Positions 12,380 through 26,800 are shown, counted from the stretch's first letter. The stretch is DNA of 64,000 nt from Lepidonotus clava (GCA_936440205.1 OW387149.1:5414114-5478113), one strand, 5' to 3'. Numbers and translations are program-made. The notes: a model not told the origin generated them from the letters alone.

Positions 12380-12698
12380 AGAGGGTGTTCTGGTAGTACA
12401 GTGGTAGGGTGTTGGATTTGTCATCCAAAAGGTTGGCGGTTCAAGTCTCTGTCCGGCTGCTGTAGTGTTAGCCATTCTTCCTGTGGTCAAGGACAGGGTT
12501 ATTAAAGGCCTAGTGCCATCGGCCATCATATGTGGTCCCCTTCCTATGGAACCTGCATATAAAAGAACACCTGCCTCGGTAAAAGTGTAGGGGTACAGTG
12601 TCTACCTTCTCCTAGATTTGATCATCCAGGAGCAAGGGTGAAATATCCCAGTGCTCCAGAACCACTGAGTCTGGTGGTTCAAACTAACAAACAAACAA
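12380..12698 (+). mobile_element. tRNA-derived SINE, complete, with target duplication
   Basis: The head (about 12388-12455) resembles tRNA-Asp: an A-box in GTAGTACAGTGGTAGGGTG, an anticodon loop around TTTGTCA, and a B-box GGTTCAAGT. A non-tRNA body follows, and the element ends in an AAAC/CAAA tail at about 12681-12698. The 9-bp word ACTCCCTCT occurs exactly on both sides (12371-12379 and 12699-12707). This is a perfect target-site duplication, so the insertion is complete and fairly young. A LINE partner would be needed for movement. Confidence 0.85.
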
Positions 12699-12788
12699 AC
12701 TCCCTCTTGATAAATTCCTGTTTCTGTACATGCTACATGTTACGGAGTAGACTGAGTCACCTGGAGCAGGCCTTAGGTTGTCATCAGC

Positions 12789-12852
12789 CGTCATCACGTC
12801 AGACGGCCGTCTCTCGGGGCCGTCATCACGTCAGACGGCCGTCTCTCAGGGC
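12789..12852. repeat. 32-bp tandem duplication with palindromic core
   Basis: Two copies of CGTCATCACGTCAGACGGCC plus a short tail differ by one base or so. Each contains the 12-bp palindrome AGACGGCCGTCT and a TCACGTCA word resembling a CRE/E-box. Confidence 0.8.
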
Positions 12853-14040
12853 AGTCTCAGAGTCGAGTTAAGCTCTGAATCTAGGTCAGTGAGTAGTAGC
12901 TGTGTTACGGAGCACACACACACAGGGCCGGGCCCATACGGGTCAGCTTTAGAAAACTGTAACATCTCCTTAACTCATACCATGTTATAATCGACATACA
13001 GCGTACAGCATGTATTGTCTTATCTCGTTCTACTTAATGAAATACTGGTTATGTTCCATGGAATGAAATACTGGTATATATTCCATGAAAGATGCCGGGA
13101 AATAAAAACTCTTTCTAATTAAAATATGTTTTTACATTTGCCTCTATAATGTATGACTACATTTCTAAAACTTTTAGAGATGTGAACGACATTCCTATCT
13201 AGAGCGTAGTGCTTTCATTTCTGTATTAATGCGAGACTATTATTTAATTTTAGTGATACATTTTTACATGTACTCATACAGTAAATGTAGGCGACTACCA
13301 GCTAATATATAGACCTGTACAACACCCATCTATCAAGATATATTTGATCAACAGGGACATTTTGAAATTATTCCAAGAAATATTTATCAAGATTCAGTGT
13401 ACGTAACATTCGCAGTTATTGAAACCTACATCTTCTTGTGCCTTATATTTGCTACTTTAATCATGGAAACGGAATATAAAGCTAACCTTTAATTCTGACC
13501 AAATCTGCGGTAAATATTATGAGCCATTTTAAACAACTGCTTTATTGTAAGGTCGGAAACTGATCTACTTATCGCTGGGAGGTTCAATTCGTTCATCATT
13601 TCCGTGGCAGATTTTATATACTTTTATCGGAATGTGGCGGGAGGGGGTCGGGTGAGGTACGTTGACATATTATTAAACAACACATGTATACAATAATTCG
13701 AAATAGTTTCAATCTGTGAATCCAAATCTAATGTTTTCGACAATTTTCTGTGGCTGGCTTGCGTGTGTGGGTGTAGGAGTGACGGTTTTACGTGCACTTG
13801 GACAGTGGTCACACAGTCAAGGCCCTCACCGAGACGAGAACAAAGGCAATGTGTGAGAAGTATATGGAAAGTGGGGTTTGCAGCGGGCCAGTGCTCTACT
13901 GGGGAATGGCTCTGCCTGTTGAGGGAGCGGTACACGGATCGTAGGCTTAAATAGTCCTTTTATGACCCAGATTCTTGCATAATACTAGTAAGAGAGCCTA
14001 GCGGACTTGGACGTAACTACAGTCTAAGGTTTATAAAGCT

Positions 14041-14046
<6 letters not shown>
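12853..14046. other. No gene recognised
   Basis: Mostly AT-rich. A GC-richer part at about 13620-13960 contains overlapping open frames on both strands but no domain I recognise and no convincing splice sites. Confidence 0.3.
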
Positions 14047-14096
<50 letters not shown>

Positions 14097-14180
14097 TGTG
14101 GTGTGTGTCTGCCTGTCGGTCTGTCTGTCTGCATCTGTGCGTATGTGTCTGTGTGTGTCTGTGTCTGTGTGTATGGTGTA
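14047..14180. repeat. GT microsatellite with GTCT interruptions
   Basis: A GT run of roughly 20 repeats passes into mixed GTGTCT/GTCTGT sequence. The His/Thr-rich frames on the - strand are artefacts. Confidence 0.95.
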
Positions 14181-14751
14181 GGGTGATATAGCTTTGTTTG
14201 TTGTCTGTTGTATGTGACCAGTGAGTTATGAATGCGAATGTAAAAGTGTCCCTGCTGTCTAACATGCCACATCAGAAGATTTTATCTACGTAATAAAAAG
14301 CGTGTAGTGGCATAGATAAACTTGATTCAAAAATATGATTAAAGTAATTTGGTTGATTAATAATATAGTATTTATGGCCTACTGCTTTCCCATTTCAACC
14401 AATAAAAATGGCAGGAACAGCTAGTAGTTTGTTTTTGACAGGAAACAGATTGGAAGCCACTACATAAAAATAATCATTTCAGTAAGGAATATCAATAGTA
14501 AATACCACAGACAATCGCAAACATTTTGCTAATTTAGAGAAATAATATTTAAAGACACAATATCTAACATCTTTCACTGTGAAAACTTAACAAAGAAAAA
14601 AAGTAAACAAACAAGAAGGGTGAATCATCTTGGGCAGTTTCGCTCAGAGCTGCAGCCTACCATGATGTTACCGGAATGTGGGTTCCCTCATACAGTATAG
14701 TTATAGCTGCTTGTTTACTGGTACACAGCATGTTCTCTCTCCCCCCCACAG
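14181..14751 (+). other. Intron or upstream sequence before the first recognised exon
   Basis: AT-rich non-coding sequence ending in a pyrimidine tract and CCCCACAG acceptor at 14741-14751. Confidence 0.6.
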
Positions 14752-14857
14752 AGGCGTGGTGGCCGTGGACATCGACCTGGCCCGTATCGACATCAACCAG
14801 TGCGCCACCGACAAGTCCTTCTTCGCCAACACGCACAAGTGTCGCCCCACCACCGAG
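14752..14857 (+). CDS. Receptor exon a: start of cysteine-rich stalk
   Basis: Encodes 35 residues beginning GVVAVDIDLARIDINQC and ending in HKCRPTTE. The acceptor is CCCCACAG and the donor GAG|GTACGT. The exon begins with one base of a split codon and ends in phase 0. It is GC-rich at third positions, unlike the flanking introns. It corresponds to the join between the Cache domain and the EGF-like stalk of GPR158. Confidence 0.85.
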
Positions 14858-17800
14858 GTACGTCGCCACCCCTGTACTAGGTACCCCTCTCTGTAGAGGG
14901 TTTGACGCCGAATAACTCAAATATATAAAGATACCGGCTCTATTAAATTTTAAAATAGTTTATTTAGATGGGTTATTAAACGTCGGTATCACGTATTATG
15001 AGCAAACCCTTTTATTACCTGATTCTAGACATGTCTACGAGGGGAACGTGCCGAAGAATTATCCTATGTCCTCTGTAATTTTTTACAGTTTACAAGATGG
15101 TCAATAATTTAAAGGATTAGAACTTTTCTCGAACACCCTCTGTCATTACCTTAACTAAGATCCTTATGCTAACGTGGGCACTATTCGTTTAGAGTCCCGC
15201 TACATGTATAGACCTTGTGCAGACGTGGTCACGTGACCCCATTTTGGTGATCAGCACGTGCTGATCATGACCACATGGAGGGGTATTGATGGGGGGTCCC
15301 GATGTCGCATGTCGAATTTAAGAAATGGCAATGTCCCCTGTCGCTATATTTTGAATTTACATGTCGATTTTAAGAATTGTCCATGTCCCATGTCGAATTT
15401 AAGAAATAGCCTATGTCATGTCCCTTATTATTTTCTTCATGTCACTAAGGCTCATGTCGCATGTCGAATTTAAGAAACGGCCATGTCGCCCTGTCGATTT
15501 TAGGGGTCTATACCCATGGCCTTACAACAAATTCTGAACTTGTTATTTATAAATTATAATAACTGCTGTTTAAAAATTAGAGAGTTTGTTTTTGTAAACC
15601 TTTGCATAAACATTTGTTTTAAAAGGTTTCGAAATGGGAATAATAGATTTCATAAATTGATCACCAATATGGCGGCCAGCCCATTTTTAGGGATGTGACG
15701 TCATCTGCACAACGACTTTACATCTAAGTCGTCCCCTCTCTCCCCCACAGTGCCACCACGTCAGTAACCAGGGTTTCCGCAGAGGAAGTTACCAGTGCGT
15801 CTGCGCGAAGGGCCACTACTTCCCGCCCTCTGAGCGCACCAAGACGCATGCGTACTTCTACAACGGGACGGACGTGGAGAGGTCGTACCTGAACAAGCTG
15901 CGGAACCTGTCCCCGGAGTACGACGAACGCTTCCACTGCGTGCAGTGCGCGGCCGGGTGCGAGGACTGCACGGACGGCGAGCCCTGCTTCGTGCAGTACG
16001 ACGTGCTCATCAGGGGCGTGCCCCTCGGCATCCAGACCTTCTGTATGACCATCACGTTAGTCCTGGGGCTCGTCATCATGAAAATACGCAAGTCCAAGGT
16101 ACGCCAGGCACGTGTGTTTACTCATTCTTCTCCCCCTCCCCAAACTCCCCCGAACGCTTAGCGCCTCGTGAATTGGGTAGATTCGGCTGTAAACTTATAC
16201 AAAGTAAGATTGCAGGAGCAGATCCAGAGATTTTCAAAAGGAGGGGCGCTGTCACATCTGGAAAGTCGCCGCATGTGAGAAGTCACCGATGGGCATAGTA
16301 TGGCCTCTGCACATGTGTAAGAGAGTCCTAGTCTCAAAACATGTTATGTCAATAAAACTATTGAGAGTTGTAATGGGTAGCAAACTAAATATATATCCCT
16401 CTCTTCTTTTACCTATTTTGAATTCATACCTTAATGGCTAACTCGTCCCTATCCCTCAATTTGTGGAGGGGCACCTGTTGAGGCTATTTCAGTTTGACCA
16501 ATGATCGGCAACTTCTCACATTGGCGACCTTCCGAATGTGACAGCGCCCTATTGTAAAGTGTCTGCTGCATCCTCTGGGTCCAAGAATTTTACATTAACA
16601 ACGTTAATATTTGGTAAACAAAAACAAAAAAAAAACAGAAAATAGAGGGCGTGTATTGGGGCCGTAGCCCCCTATACCCCCTCCACTGGACATTCAGGTG
16701 TACTTACAGATTATGTAGACATAAACAGACGTCTTTCTATATATATGCATGTTTATAATAATTATGATAAAAGTTATAAAGAAAGGTTATCCGACTAATG
16801 ATTTACGTAGTGATGAGGTTTTCTCAATATGGCTATTCTTAGCTTTATCAGGTTTTATAGAGCTATCCTTTAGGCTTTAGGTCGCACAGAAAACAGTATT
16901 TATATTGGTCATTTGAAGAGTGCAGGGCCATACCCAGGTTCAACTATGGGGAGGTGGGGAGATGCACAAAGTGGAGCTCTTATATTATGATGGGGGGAGT
17001 ATCATTGTGGAAATATGACTTATCAAGTTCTATGCTGATTTTTCTAGTAAAAAGGGGAGCAAAGTAGGCCAATCATCTTTGCATGTACATAAAATCATAA
17101 TACTAGGCATTAAGCAATATTTCTGTTTGGGTACAAAAATGGTGGGTAAGTTTGAGATGATGGTGGTGGAACAGGAATGTATTAAGTTAATAGTAAATAG
17201 AGACACGTTATATTTATTGAACTTAATTGGGAGGCAGGCCTTAGGCCGCCGACCTTCTCTACACTCTTTCTTGACCAGGTTGACTCAATGCACTTCAATG
17301 GGGGACAGAAAAGTTGATACAATTTTGTGACCAATTTTTCGTTCCACTTTTCTCAGTAACGCCAGCATTATAATCTTCAAACTATATGTATTTCTGTAGT
17401 TCTGTTTCTAGTACAGTGGTCCCCCTATATGTGGCCACCCTCACCAGCGGCCACCTCTCTCATGCGGCCACAAAACGCCGGCACGGACGGTTTTCTCTCT
17501 ATATTTACCCCTCACCAGCGGCCACCTCTCTGACGCGGCCACACTTTAGGAGTCCCAAACGGCCATAAACCCCCTGAGGGGGCGGCCAGAAGGTGTTGAG
17601 AGGTTCTAGGAATGAGAAGTCGCGCCTACAACAAAGAGGGGGCGGCAAGAAGGTGTTGAGAGGTTCTTGGGGCGAGTGGTCATACCTAAAACAAAGAGGG
17701 GACAGCCAGGAGGTGTTTAGCGGACTGGGAGGCGATTTCTCGCACCTTAAACAAAGAGGGGGTGGCCAGGAGGTGTTGAGAGGACCTGGTGGTGAGTGGT

Positions 17801-20800
17801 CGCACCTAAAACAAGGTCCATAGGTTTTTTTCTATACTTATGATTATTTTTCGTTATAAATTTATATCTTATAAGAAGTATATTTTATTTCCCTGTATTA
17901 GTTATAAAGAATCCGATATTCAATACCACAATTCACGTTTTCCCAATATGTAACATATGATATTAAAAGATCATGTATCGTCCCTTTATTTCCTCCCCCT
18001 CACCAGCGGCCACCTCTCTTATGCGGCCACTTTTATCATTCCCCAAAGGTGGCCGCATAAGAGGGGGACCACTGTATATGGTGGTTTGGTTCCAAAATAT
18101 TGAAATATTTGGTTGTTTTGTTGTAATTTTGGAAAGAATCCATAAGTTTTTTGTCACAAAATTGAAATAGAAATTTCCTATAATAAAGGAAGTAGATCAT
18201 CACTCTCCACGCACAGCAAATCTTTTCCCCATAGGGATGCATGGAGATTGACAAAGAAGGTTTCAGTGTCAAATTCCTCACACTCTCCAGGCACATGTTT
18301 AGTACTAAAATGGTAACTTGTTATAATTATTGCGCAATCATTCAAATTTCCTGTCAACGCCGCCTCCTTCGGTATGGCAGTACCCGAAAATCTAGTTAAT
18401 CCAGATGTACCCTAACCTTCCATCAATAACATGCAGACAGATGAGGCTTTAGAGGCTGCGAACTGCATTCAGGCCAAACCTATTACATAGGTCCCGATGA
18501 TGACCTTCTGTACATAGGTAACATCTGTACAATGATATATTTATCGAAATATTCAGCCTTGAGTTATAAAAATTGTGGATTTAATATTGACTTTCTAACT
18601 TTGTCTACCAGGGTTGCACTAATTATGAGTGATGCTGTGAATGGGGTTGCCCACTAACCCCCCCATCCACGGGTGTGTGACTGAGGAGAAAATCTTTCAT
18701 TTTCTGCCCGTCAAAGAGGTCAGAAAATGGTCAACGTCTGCCGCCCTGCTATTCCTTTCATGGCCTAGATACCTCTTGCATAATAGGTCCCTACACCAAC
18801 AACAGTCCATGGCTACCAGTGGCCACTTAATATTTGTAAGGAATTCTTTTATTGGCCCTCTATACATGGCATGGGGAACCCCTTTGATGGTTGTCTGTGT
18901 GCTGGCTGGTTTATGGTCCTCCATTCTATAAACCAGCGGATGCAAAGCATGCTGGGATTTAGGTGGGGATTCCCACCTAAAATGGTTGCTGGTTAACAGT
19001 CCTAGTTTGAGCAACTAGCAGACTTGGACTTAACTACAGTCTACCTCTGTGCCTGCCTCCTATGTAAACAACAGCCTGTGACGTCAGAGGACCATCGGGC
19101 CTGATTTGACCTTGACTTTGAGTCATGGTAGGAAATTCAAACTCTGAACCGATGGCCTTCATTCATCAAGTCAAACTTCATGGCGGTAACCCTTCATGGC
19201 GGTAAACATTCATGGCATTACTTTACGCAATGTCATGGAAGGTTCGCGTCTCTGATTGGTCCTTTTGGATCACCTGTGACAGAGGAAGTGTTTCACCTGG
19301 TCCACTGAAGACAGTGGTGATCGCAAGGTGTGGGAGGCTTGCCTCCTCCGCACTTACCAACATAGACCGACTGCCAGTTCGCTGCAGAACTATTCCTAAC
19401 TTCCTGCCTATGCTACAGCAATGGAGGTGCCAGTTCGCTGCAGAACTATTCCTAACTTCCTGCCTATGCTACAGCAATGGAGGTGGCAGAAAACATTGGT
19501 TTTCTTAGCTAATTCTCATAACTTAATTTTGATTTTCTAATATATCATAGGTGAGGGCCATAGCTACCCAACACTATCTACATTTTCTCTGGGAAGCAAT
19601 TATAAGAGATACAGGGAGACAAAAAACAATTCTGACTGAGGCTATGGATAGAAGGTTTGTTTATGGGCAGGTGTCTCATGCCATAATTTACCCCACACGT
19701 CTACTGAGAGACTGGCTTTTTTATTTAAACCACTTTCAGGTACATGTGATCTTCCAAGTATTTAAAAAGTGTTGTTTGGGCAGTCAGGTCATGTATATGT
19801 CCTGTATAATTGAGTTATGACTTGTTTGAGGAAATACATAAGTTTGTTTACTTCACTTGTGACAAGATAATACCTGTACCTAATTTTAAACTTGAATTAC
19901 ACTATCTACATTGTTTTTGTGTCCTTACAAATAAGCATTCATAACGCACTTATTAGTGTAGACAATAGATTGAAAAAAGCTACTTGGTTAAAGGGAGCTA
20001 AACCAATATAATTGACAAAATTGTTAAAACGTAGATAATTATAGAAATATTTTAGATGAGTCTAGTTAAGGTCAGTGGTAAAGTATTAGCTGTGAAAATT
20101 AGCTCAAACCAAAGCAGATTTTCACAAGAGATGGTGATATTTCCATTTGTTTGTAAACAAATCCTATTTTTGTGGATTAATTGAGTCGAGTTAGGAAAAT
20201 GTTTTTTTTAAATGATTTTCTGCCATATTTCATGGTTTAGATTTTAACATAGGCAGAAATAGGCTCATGGAATGAATTTCCATGATTATTTGAATTTGAA
20301 AAATGTCTTTGAACTTATATCTATTGGTTTTGGCTCCGTTTAAAGCATCCTAATCATTGACTGCTGATTTGAGGCCAAATTAACTTGGTTATATGCACCT
20401 TTACAGCCGCCTCTGTAGTGTGTGTCTCCGGTGGCAGATAAAAGCAGACCAGGTGTTATTCTGGGCCTGTTTGTGGCTGGGGCCTGCTGGGGGCCTTTGA
20501 TGCAGGAATCAATGGTTCCTTCTTGGCAGGTGTGTGAGGATACATGTACTACACTAGCCACTGTCACAGGGTATGGTGAGTGCAGTAAGTAAACCACCTC
20601 TGAACAGGTGTATGCTACTTCTATGTGGTATCATTCTCTGTCGCAGGTGTGCCCTGGGGACATGTGGTATCACCTTGGAATCACAATCTTGTGTCTGTCA
20701 TGGATATAAACTGGGTACATTTTGGTATCACTCTCTTTCACAGGTGTGAACTGGGAACATTAGGTATCACCTTCTGTCAGATGCATACCTTTGGTACATG

Positions 20801-23800
20801 TGGTACCACCCCCTATCTATAGGTCAGGTCAGCAAATAGCGGACTTAAAACTAGTTTTTCTGGACCATCCTTACTAATTTTAGAATAACTTTTCCTACAA
20901 TGTGGCTAGAATATTGAATAATATATCAATTTAAAGCTATGAATTTGCCTGTTTTAGGGGTGCAACAGATAATAAGCCTAAATGGAATGTTTTCCTTCCA
21001 TAGAACTAAATGGAACCTAAAATTTTATAAAAAGTTGTTGAAAATGTTGGACATTCAATATTAAAGGCTATAGAAATATTTCTTAATCATTTCAATTGTT
21101 AATACAACCTTAATTTTCAAAAAGGGTATGTTTTAAGGATTATTTTGATATATTATATGCTATTATAATCAGGACCAATCAAAAGTTATTTAATTTTGAA
21201 TGCTAAAAATAAAAGTTCCAAAAACCACCTTTTTTTGCCCAGTTGCCAGCCATATCATAATACTTGATTACACTCCAAAATGTGAAATGGGGTTCTATTG
21301 TTCTTTATACATGCAGATAAAAGTTATATTTGTGTGTGCTATTGTGAATATCAAATAAATATGTTAATTAGATGAGCTATAATGATTTATTGGCATCAAG
21401 TTTTAATGTTGAAATAAAGAATCATAAGATATGAGGCCAGTGAAACAATATCTATGATACTTAATTTTGAAACTGTCTGAGGCTTTCATGGCAGGGCCAG
21501 GCTAAATTTACTGTGGACTTTAAGGATTTTTTATATTTTATTTCAAAATTGTTTCAAATTATCCATTCATAAAGGTTAGAAGACAAGATATTGCCTGTAC
21601 AAATATTAGATACTATTCTATGTATAATTTCATGCATTGTGTTACATGTAAAACCTAATAAACTAAAGAATAGGCCTATGTCCTAATTATGGTCAAAAAT
21701 GGTTATTTTCAAGCAAAACGAGGCTAGAAATGCCCCTTCAAAATGTAAATAGGGTCTTCTTTTGAGCATTGTATACTTGTTTGCACATATTTTTGTGATT
21801 ATTTTGAAGTAAATTGTTATTTTAGCACATCTTCTAAGTGAATTTGATATATTGTGACACTAATTTGTCAATATGATCAGGATAAAGAAACCACAAAATA
21901 GGTAACTACCCAAGTCCCCTATTTGCCCACCTGACTGTACCCTGTTTACATGTGGTAGCATGTTCTGTCACTGGTGTAAACTGAGGACATATTTTATCAC
22001 TCTCTGTTGCAGTTGTAAACTGGGAACATGTAGTATCACACTCTGTCACGGGTGTACCCTGAGTGCATGTGGTGCCACCTTTTTGCACAGGTGTACCCTG
22101 GTTCCATGTGGTATCACACTCTGTCATGGGTGTAAACTAGGTACATGTGGTACCACCTATCACTGGTGTAACCTGAAAACATGTGGTATCATTCTCTGTC
22201 ACAGGTGTAAACTGGGCACATATCACTGTCTGTCACATGCATGCCTTAATTGCATGTGGTACCACTTTCTGTCACACCCTGGTTCCATGTGGTATCACAC
22301 TCTGTCACAGAGTCTCCCTGATTCCATGTGGTACCACCCTTTATGACAGGTATGCATTGAGTACATGTGCTATCACCTTCTGTCACAGGTGGGCCCTGGG
22401 TATGTGTGGTTTGACCCATTGTCACGGGTGTACCCTCAGTGCATGTGGTATCCCAGTATTAATGTAGAGCTTCGGTTGGGTTACGGGGCAGCAATAATTC
22501 CACCTGGAAAATATTGCAGTCGGAGCCTAATGTATATATCATATTTTCAAAAATGAGAGTCAATAGTGGATTACTGTCTACATTGGTAACCACATCATTT
22601 ATTCAGGTTGGAGAACAGTTCTGGGCTATGGGTGAGTTGAGGGCCAAGGTGCACGAGGTTAGCTACTAGTGGCTCAGAGAGGGGCTGAGTCTAATTCAAT
22701 TAGTGAGGGCAAAGCCTCTGTCTTGGCACACTGAAGCTTCGCTATTAGAATGGTCAACGGATATCCCAGTCATTTCAATCAGTATATCAATTTCGTCTTA
22801 TGTTATGTAACTAACTAAAATTAATGTATCTTGATATCTTTTATTTAATTTTAAGCTGGAATTCCAATCAATAGTATAATATTTAGATAAAATAATCTGA
22901 AATGAACTCACATCTATCATGTGCTCGCTTAGATTCAGTTTTGAACTTTTGTAGCATAGCATTTGAAAGTCAAGAATATTTAATGTCTCTCTGAATCATC
23001 ATATTTTCGCATCAGTAGAGTGGCTTTATTTTGTTTTTAACACGTATTCTTTCAATTTCTTATCTGTCTTTGATATCGGTGTGCCAGGTGTTACTATCCA
23101 TCACATGGTGATTACCCAGACTTGGCCAGGTGTGTGCACCAGATCTATATTCATATTAGCCTGTGTGCTTGACGCTCTAGATTCTGGACAACTTATGAAC
23201 CCTGGGGGCTGATCACTCTACATTCTACATCTAACAACATTTCTCATAGAAAACCATTTGTAGCAAGTAGTGCTACCATGCAGCGTGAGTCCTTTCATTG
23301 AACGCTGGCAATTGAGTCGCTCTTGTTTTTGCACCTAATCAATTTGGCCCATTTCATTCGTATGAGACTACCAAGTGTGGACGGGGCTAATTCAAGTACT
23401 GGTCTACCACTGATACCACTCTGTGTATGATACTACCAGAGTAGGGAGAGGGCCACGTCACGTACTGGTTTACTGCTGATACCACTCTGTGTGTGTAGGA
23501 TACTACCCAAGTAGGGAGAGGACCGCCCCAAGTACTGGTCTACTGATGATACCACTCTGTGTATGATACTACCCGAGTAGGGAGAGGGCCGCCTCAAGTA
23601 CTGGTCTACTGATGATACCACTCTGTGTATGATACTACCCGAGTAGGGAGACGGCTGCCTCAAGTACTGGTCTACTGCTGATACCACTCTGTGTGTGTAT
23701 GATACTACCCGAGTAGGGAGAGGGCCGCCCCAAGTACTGGTCTACTGATGAACCCACTCTGTGTGTGTATGATACTACCCGAGTAGGGAGAGGGCCGCCC

Positions 23801-26800
23801 CAAGTACTGGTCTACTGCTGATACCACTCTGTGTATGATACTACCCGAGTAGGGAGAGGGCCGCCTCAAGTACTGGTCTACTGATGAACCCACTCTGTGT
23901 GTGTATGATACTACCCGAGTAGGGAGACGGCTGCCTCAAGTACTGGTCTACTGCTGATACCACTCTGTGTGTGTATGATACTACCCGAGTAGGGAGAGGG
24001 CCGCCTGAAGTACTGGTCTACTGCTGATACCACTCTGTGTATGATACTACCCGAGTAGGGAGAGGGCCGCCTCAAGTACTGGTCTACTGATGAACCCACT
24101 CTGTGTATGATACTACCCGAGTAGGGAGAGGGCCGCCTGAAGTACTGGTCTACTGCTGATACCACTCTATGTGTGTATGATACTACCCGAGTAGGGAGAG
24201 GGCCGCCCCAAGTACTGGTCTACTGCTGATACCACTCTGTGTGTGTATGATACTACCCGAGTAGGGAGAGGGCCGCCCCAAGTACTGGTCTACTGCTGAT
24301 ACCACTCTGTGTGTGTATGATACTACCCGAGTAGGGAGAGGGCCGCCTTAAGTACTGGTCTACTGCTGATACCACTCTGTGTGTGTATGATACTACCCGA
24401 GTAGGGAGAGGGCCGCCTCAAGTACTGGTCTACTGCTGATACCACTCTGTGTATGATACTACCCGAGTAGGGAGAGGGCCGCCTCAAGTACTGGTCTACT
24501 GCTGATACCACTCTGTGTATGATACTACCCGAGTAGGGAGAGGGCCGCCTCAAGTACTGGTCTAATGCTGATACCACTCTGTGTATGATACTACCCGAGT
24601 AGGGAGAGGGCCGCCTCAAGTACTGGTCTAATGCTGATACCACTCTGTGTATGATACTACCCGAGTAGGGAGAGGGCCACCTCAAGTACTGGTCTACTGC
24701 TGATATCACTAAATATGCACTACAACCCTGGTGATGGAGCCTGCTCTATGTAGAGGTATAGAAAAAGGAGTTGTTTTTCCAACAAAACAAGGTATAATGG
24801 GGAGATTAGGCATCTTGAATTACACCTTTATAAACCAAACATTGTATGGACATAACCACATGCTAATGGTAGTTAGCCTTCCACAGGACACCAAGTTTAG
24901 CAGTCTGCGTGGTCGTATCAGGGCAAAAACAATATCACTTAATGGCCAATTCACGGCACTCACAGGCCTATACATCTGTTATTGCTTATAGATGCTAGCC
25001 CTTTCTTTTATTTCCTGACTGTGTGGTGGTTGGTTCGCCACTAGCTACTTTACTTCCCCTCTCTGACAGATAGGAGGCTTTCCATTGGTTGACAGGTGTT
25101 TTTATGGGTCAAGGTCATTAGCATAAACTATCTATGTGGAAAGAGGAGTAATTTGATTTGTAATAATGGGTCTTCTCCTATATCTTTGTATGATTTTGAA
25201 ATAATTGAAATCATAGTAGCCTCTTATTTCATGACCCAAAATTGACACAGTTTTGGTAAATACCTCATCAGGCTGAGTGAAAAAAAGGGTTGTTATTCTT
25301 TCTTTTATAGTGGGGCAGTTATGTTGGCAACCAATCAAAGGAGCCTATTTTTGATATACAATAGGGTCATGTAAATAGTTGCTTATGACAATGTGGTGAC
25401 AAAGCCACAAAGTAACAGAGAGGTGTTAAATGCCATCTGCAATGATTGTTACATTTGTAAATGAACTGGTAGCTCATTGGTAGACAAGGAATCCAATCGA
25501 ATTGTATGTGTTTGCTCGATGTTGACAGTGACTGTCTTTGAAAATGTCACCCTGTACCAATAATAGAGAGTAGGGTTAACTAGTATTGAAGCATTCACTG
25601 GCTCTGGGTCAAAAGGTCCCTACTACTGTGGATGCATTCTCTAAAAGAAGATACCAACTAACCTACAAAACTTATGTATAGTGTATCAGTTCAAAAATGA
25701 ATTAAAGAAACTAGACTTTTGTAGGTTAACTTGGCAAAAGAGTGCATTTCAAAGGGGGAAGTTCTCTGTTGTTCACACTCTAAGCAAACTGACAATACTT
25801 TATGGATGGGGCTAGGTGTGTCTGTGACTTCTGATACTACCACTTGTGATCCCGCTCTAGTGCCTAGGCACCATCTCCATTGTCACAGACAATGGAATGG
25901 ACTGAGTGCTTGGCAACTGGTTGCTAAGAGTCCTATCCAGGGGCCAGTTCAATTCCAGAGTGGAGTCTGGTTAGCAGTGTGTGACTGCCATGCTAGGACT
26001 GGTGGGAAAGGGTCAGTATAGGTCTGACAGACTGACAGACTGACTGATCAGTTGGGACTGGAAGGGAAATCAGTTTCGACAAGAGTTTCCTCAAGGCATC
26101 ATGAGGAAGTGAGGAAACAGTACCTAAGCACATTTTAGCATGTTTAGCATGTAAAAACAGGGGGCCCTAAAGCCCCATACTCACAAAGCGATTTTACCGC
26201 CGACTGGCGATGGTAAACAGCAGAATCACTGGTAAAATCGTCACCCATTCAGATCAAATATTAGTTTGTAACATTGAAATGTTACATACTAACATTTGAT
26301 CTGAATTGGTGATGATATGAAAAGTGATTCTGCCCCAGTGGTTGGGGACAGAAAGGGTGGATGGAGTAAATCTCTGAAGGGTGTGACACAGGAACTAGCA
26401 AGGTATTGTCTTGTTCCCAAAGCCCAGAGTATGGCAATTTGGTAAGAAAAGTTCGTAAGAAAATCTTTTTTTGGTATAACAATTTGATTATACTGATTAT
26501 GTACAGTGAAAGGTATATACATGGAGTGGGATCATTCCCCCTCTGTCAAACACTGAACAAGTGACATGATACAAACACAAGTGAGTGTTTTTTTTAATTG
26601 GTTTATCAATCAATGAGGAGTACATATTGATCTAGGGTGGAAATTTCCGTCTTTTTTTTATATTTGCTTTTATTGGGTCTAAGGATCTAGCATTGCCGCT
26701 CTTCAAACCACAACCACTCAATATATATTCATAATTCTCATTTATGGGAGTGGTGCACTATATGATGTATACAACAACAACAAACAAGCATTGTCACTAA

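Larger units (their letters stand above)
14858..15750 (+). other. Intron a-b
   Basis: Contains two E-box palindromes (15227-15267) and a small tandem repeat at 15296-15505. It is otherwise AT-rich. Confidence 0.75.

Noticed and set aside
12380-12455. Functional tRNA-Asp gene
   Set aside because: It is the head of a SINE with a body, AAAC tail and 9-bp target duplication.
23395-24709. CRISPR-like regular array
   Set aside because: Whole units repeat, with no unique spacers, and the setting is an animal intron. It is a minisatellite.
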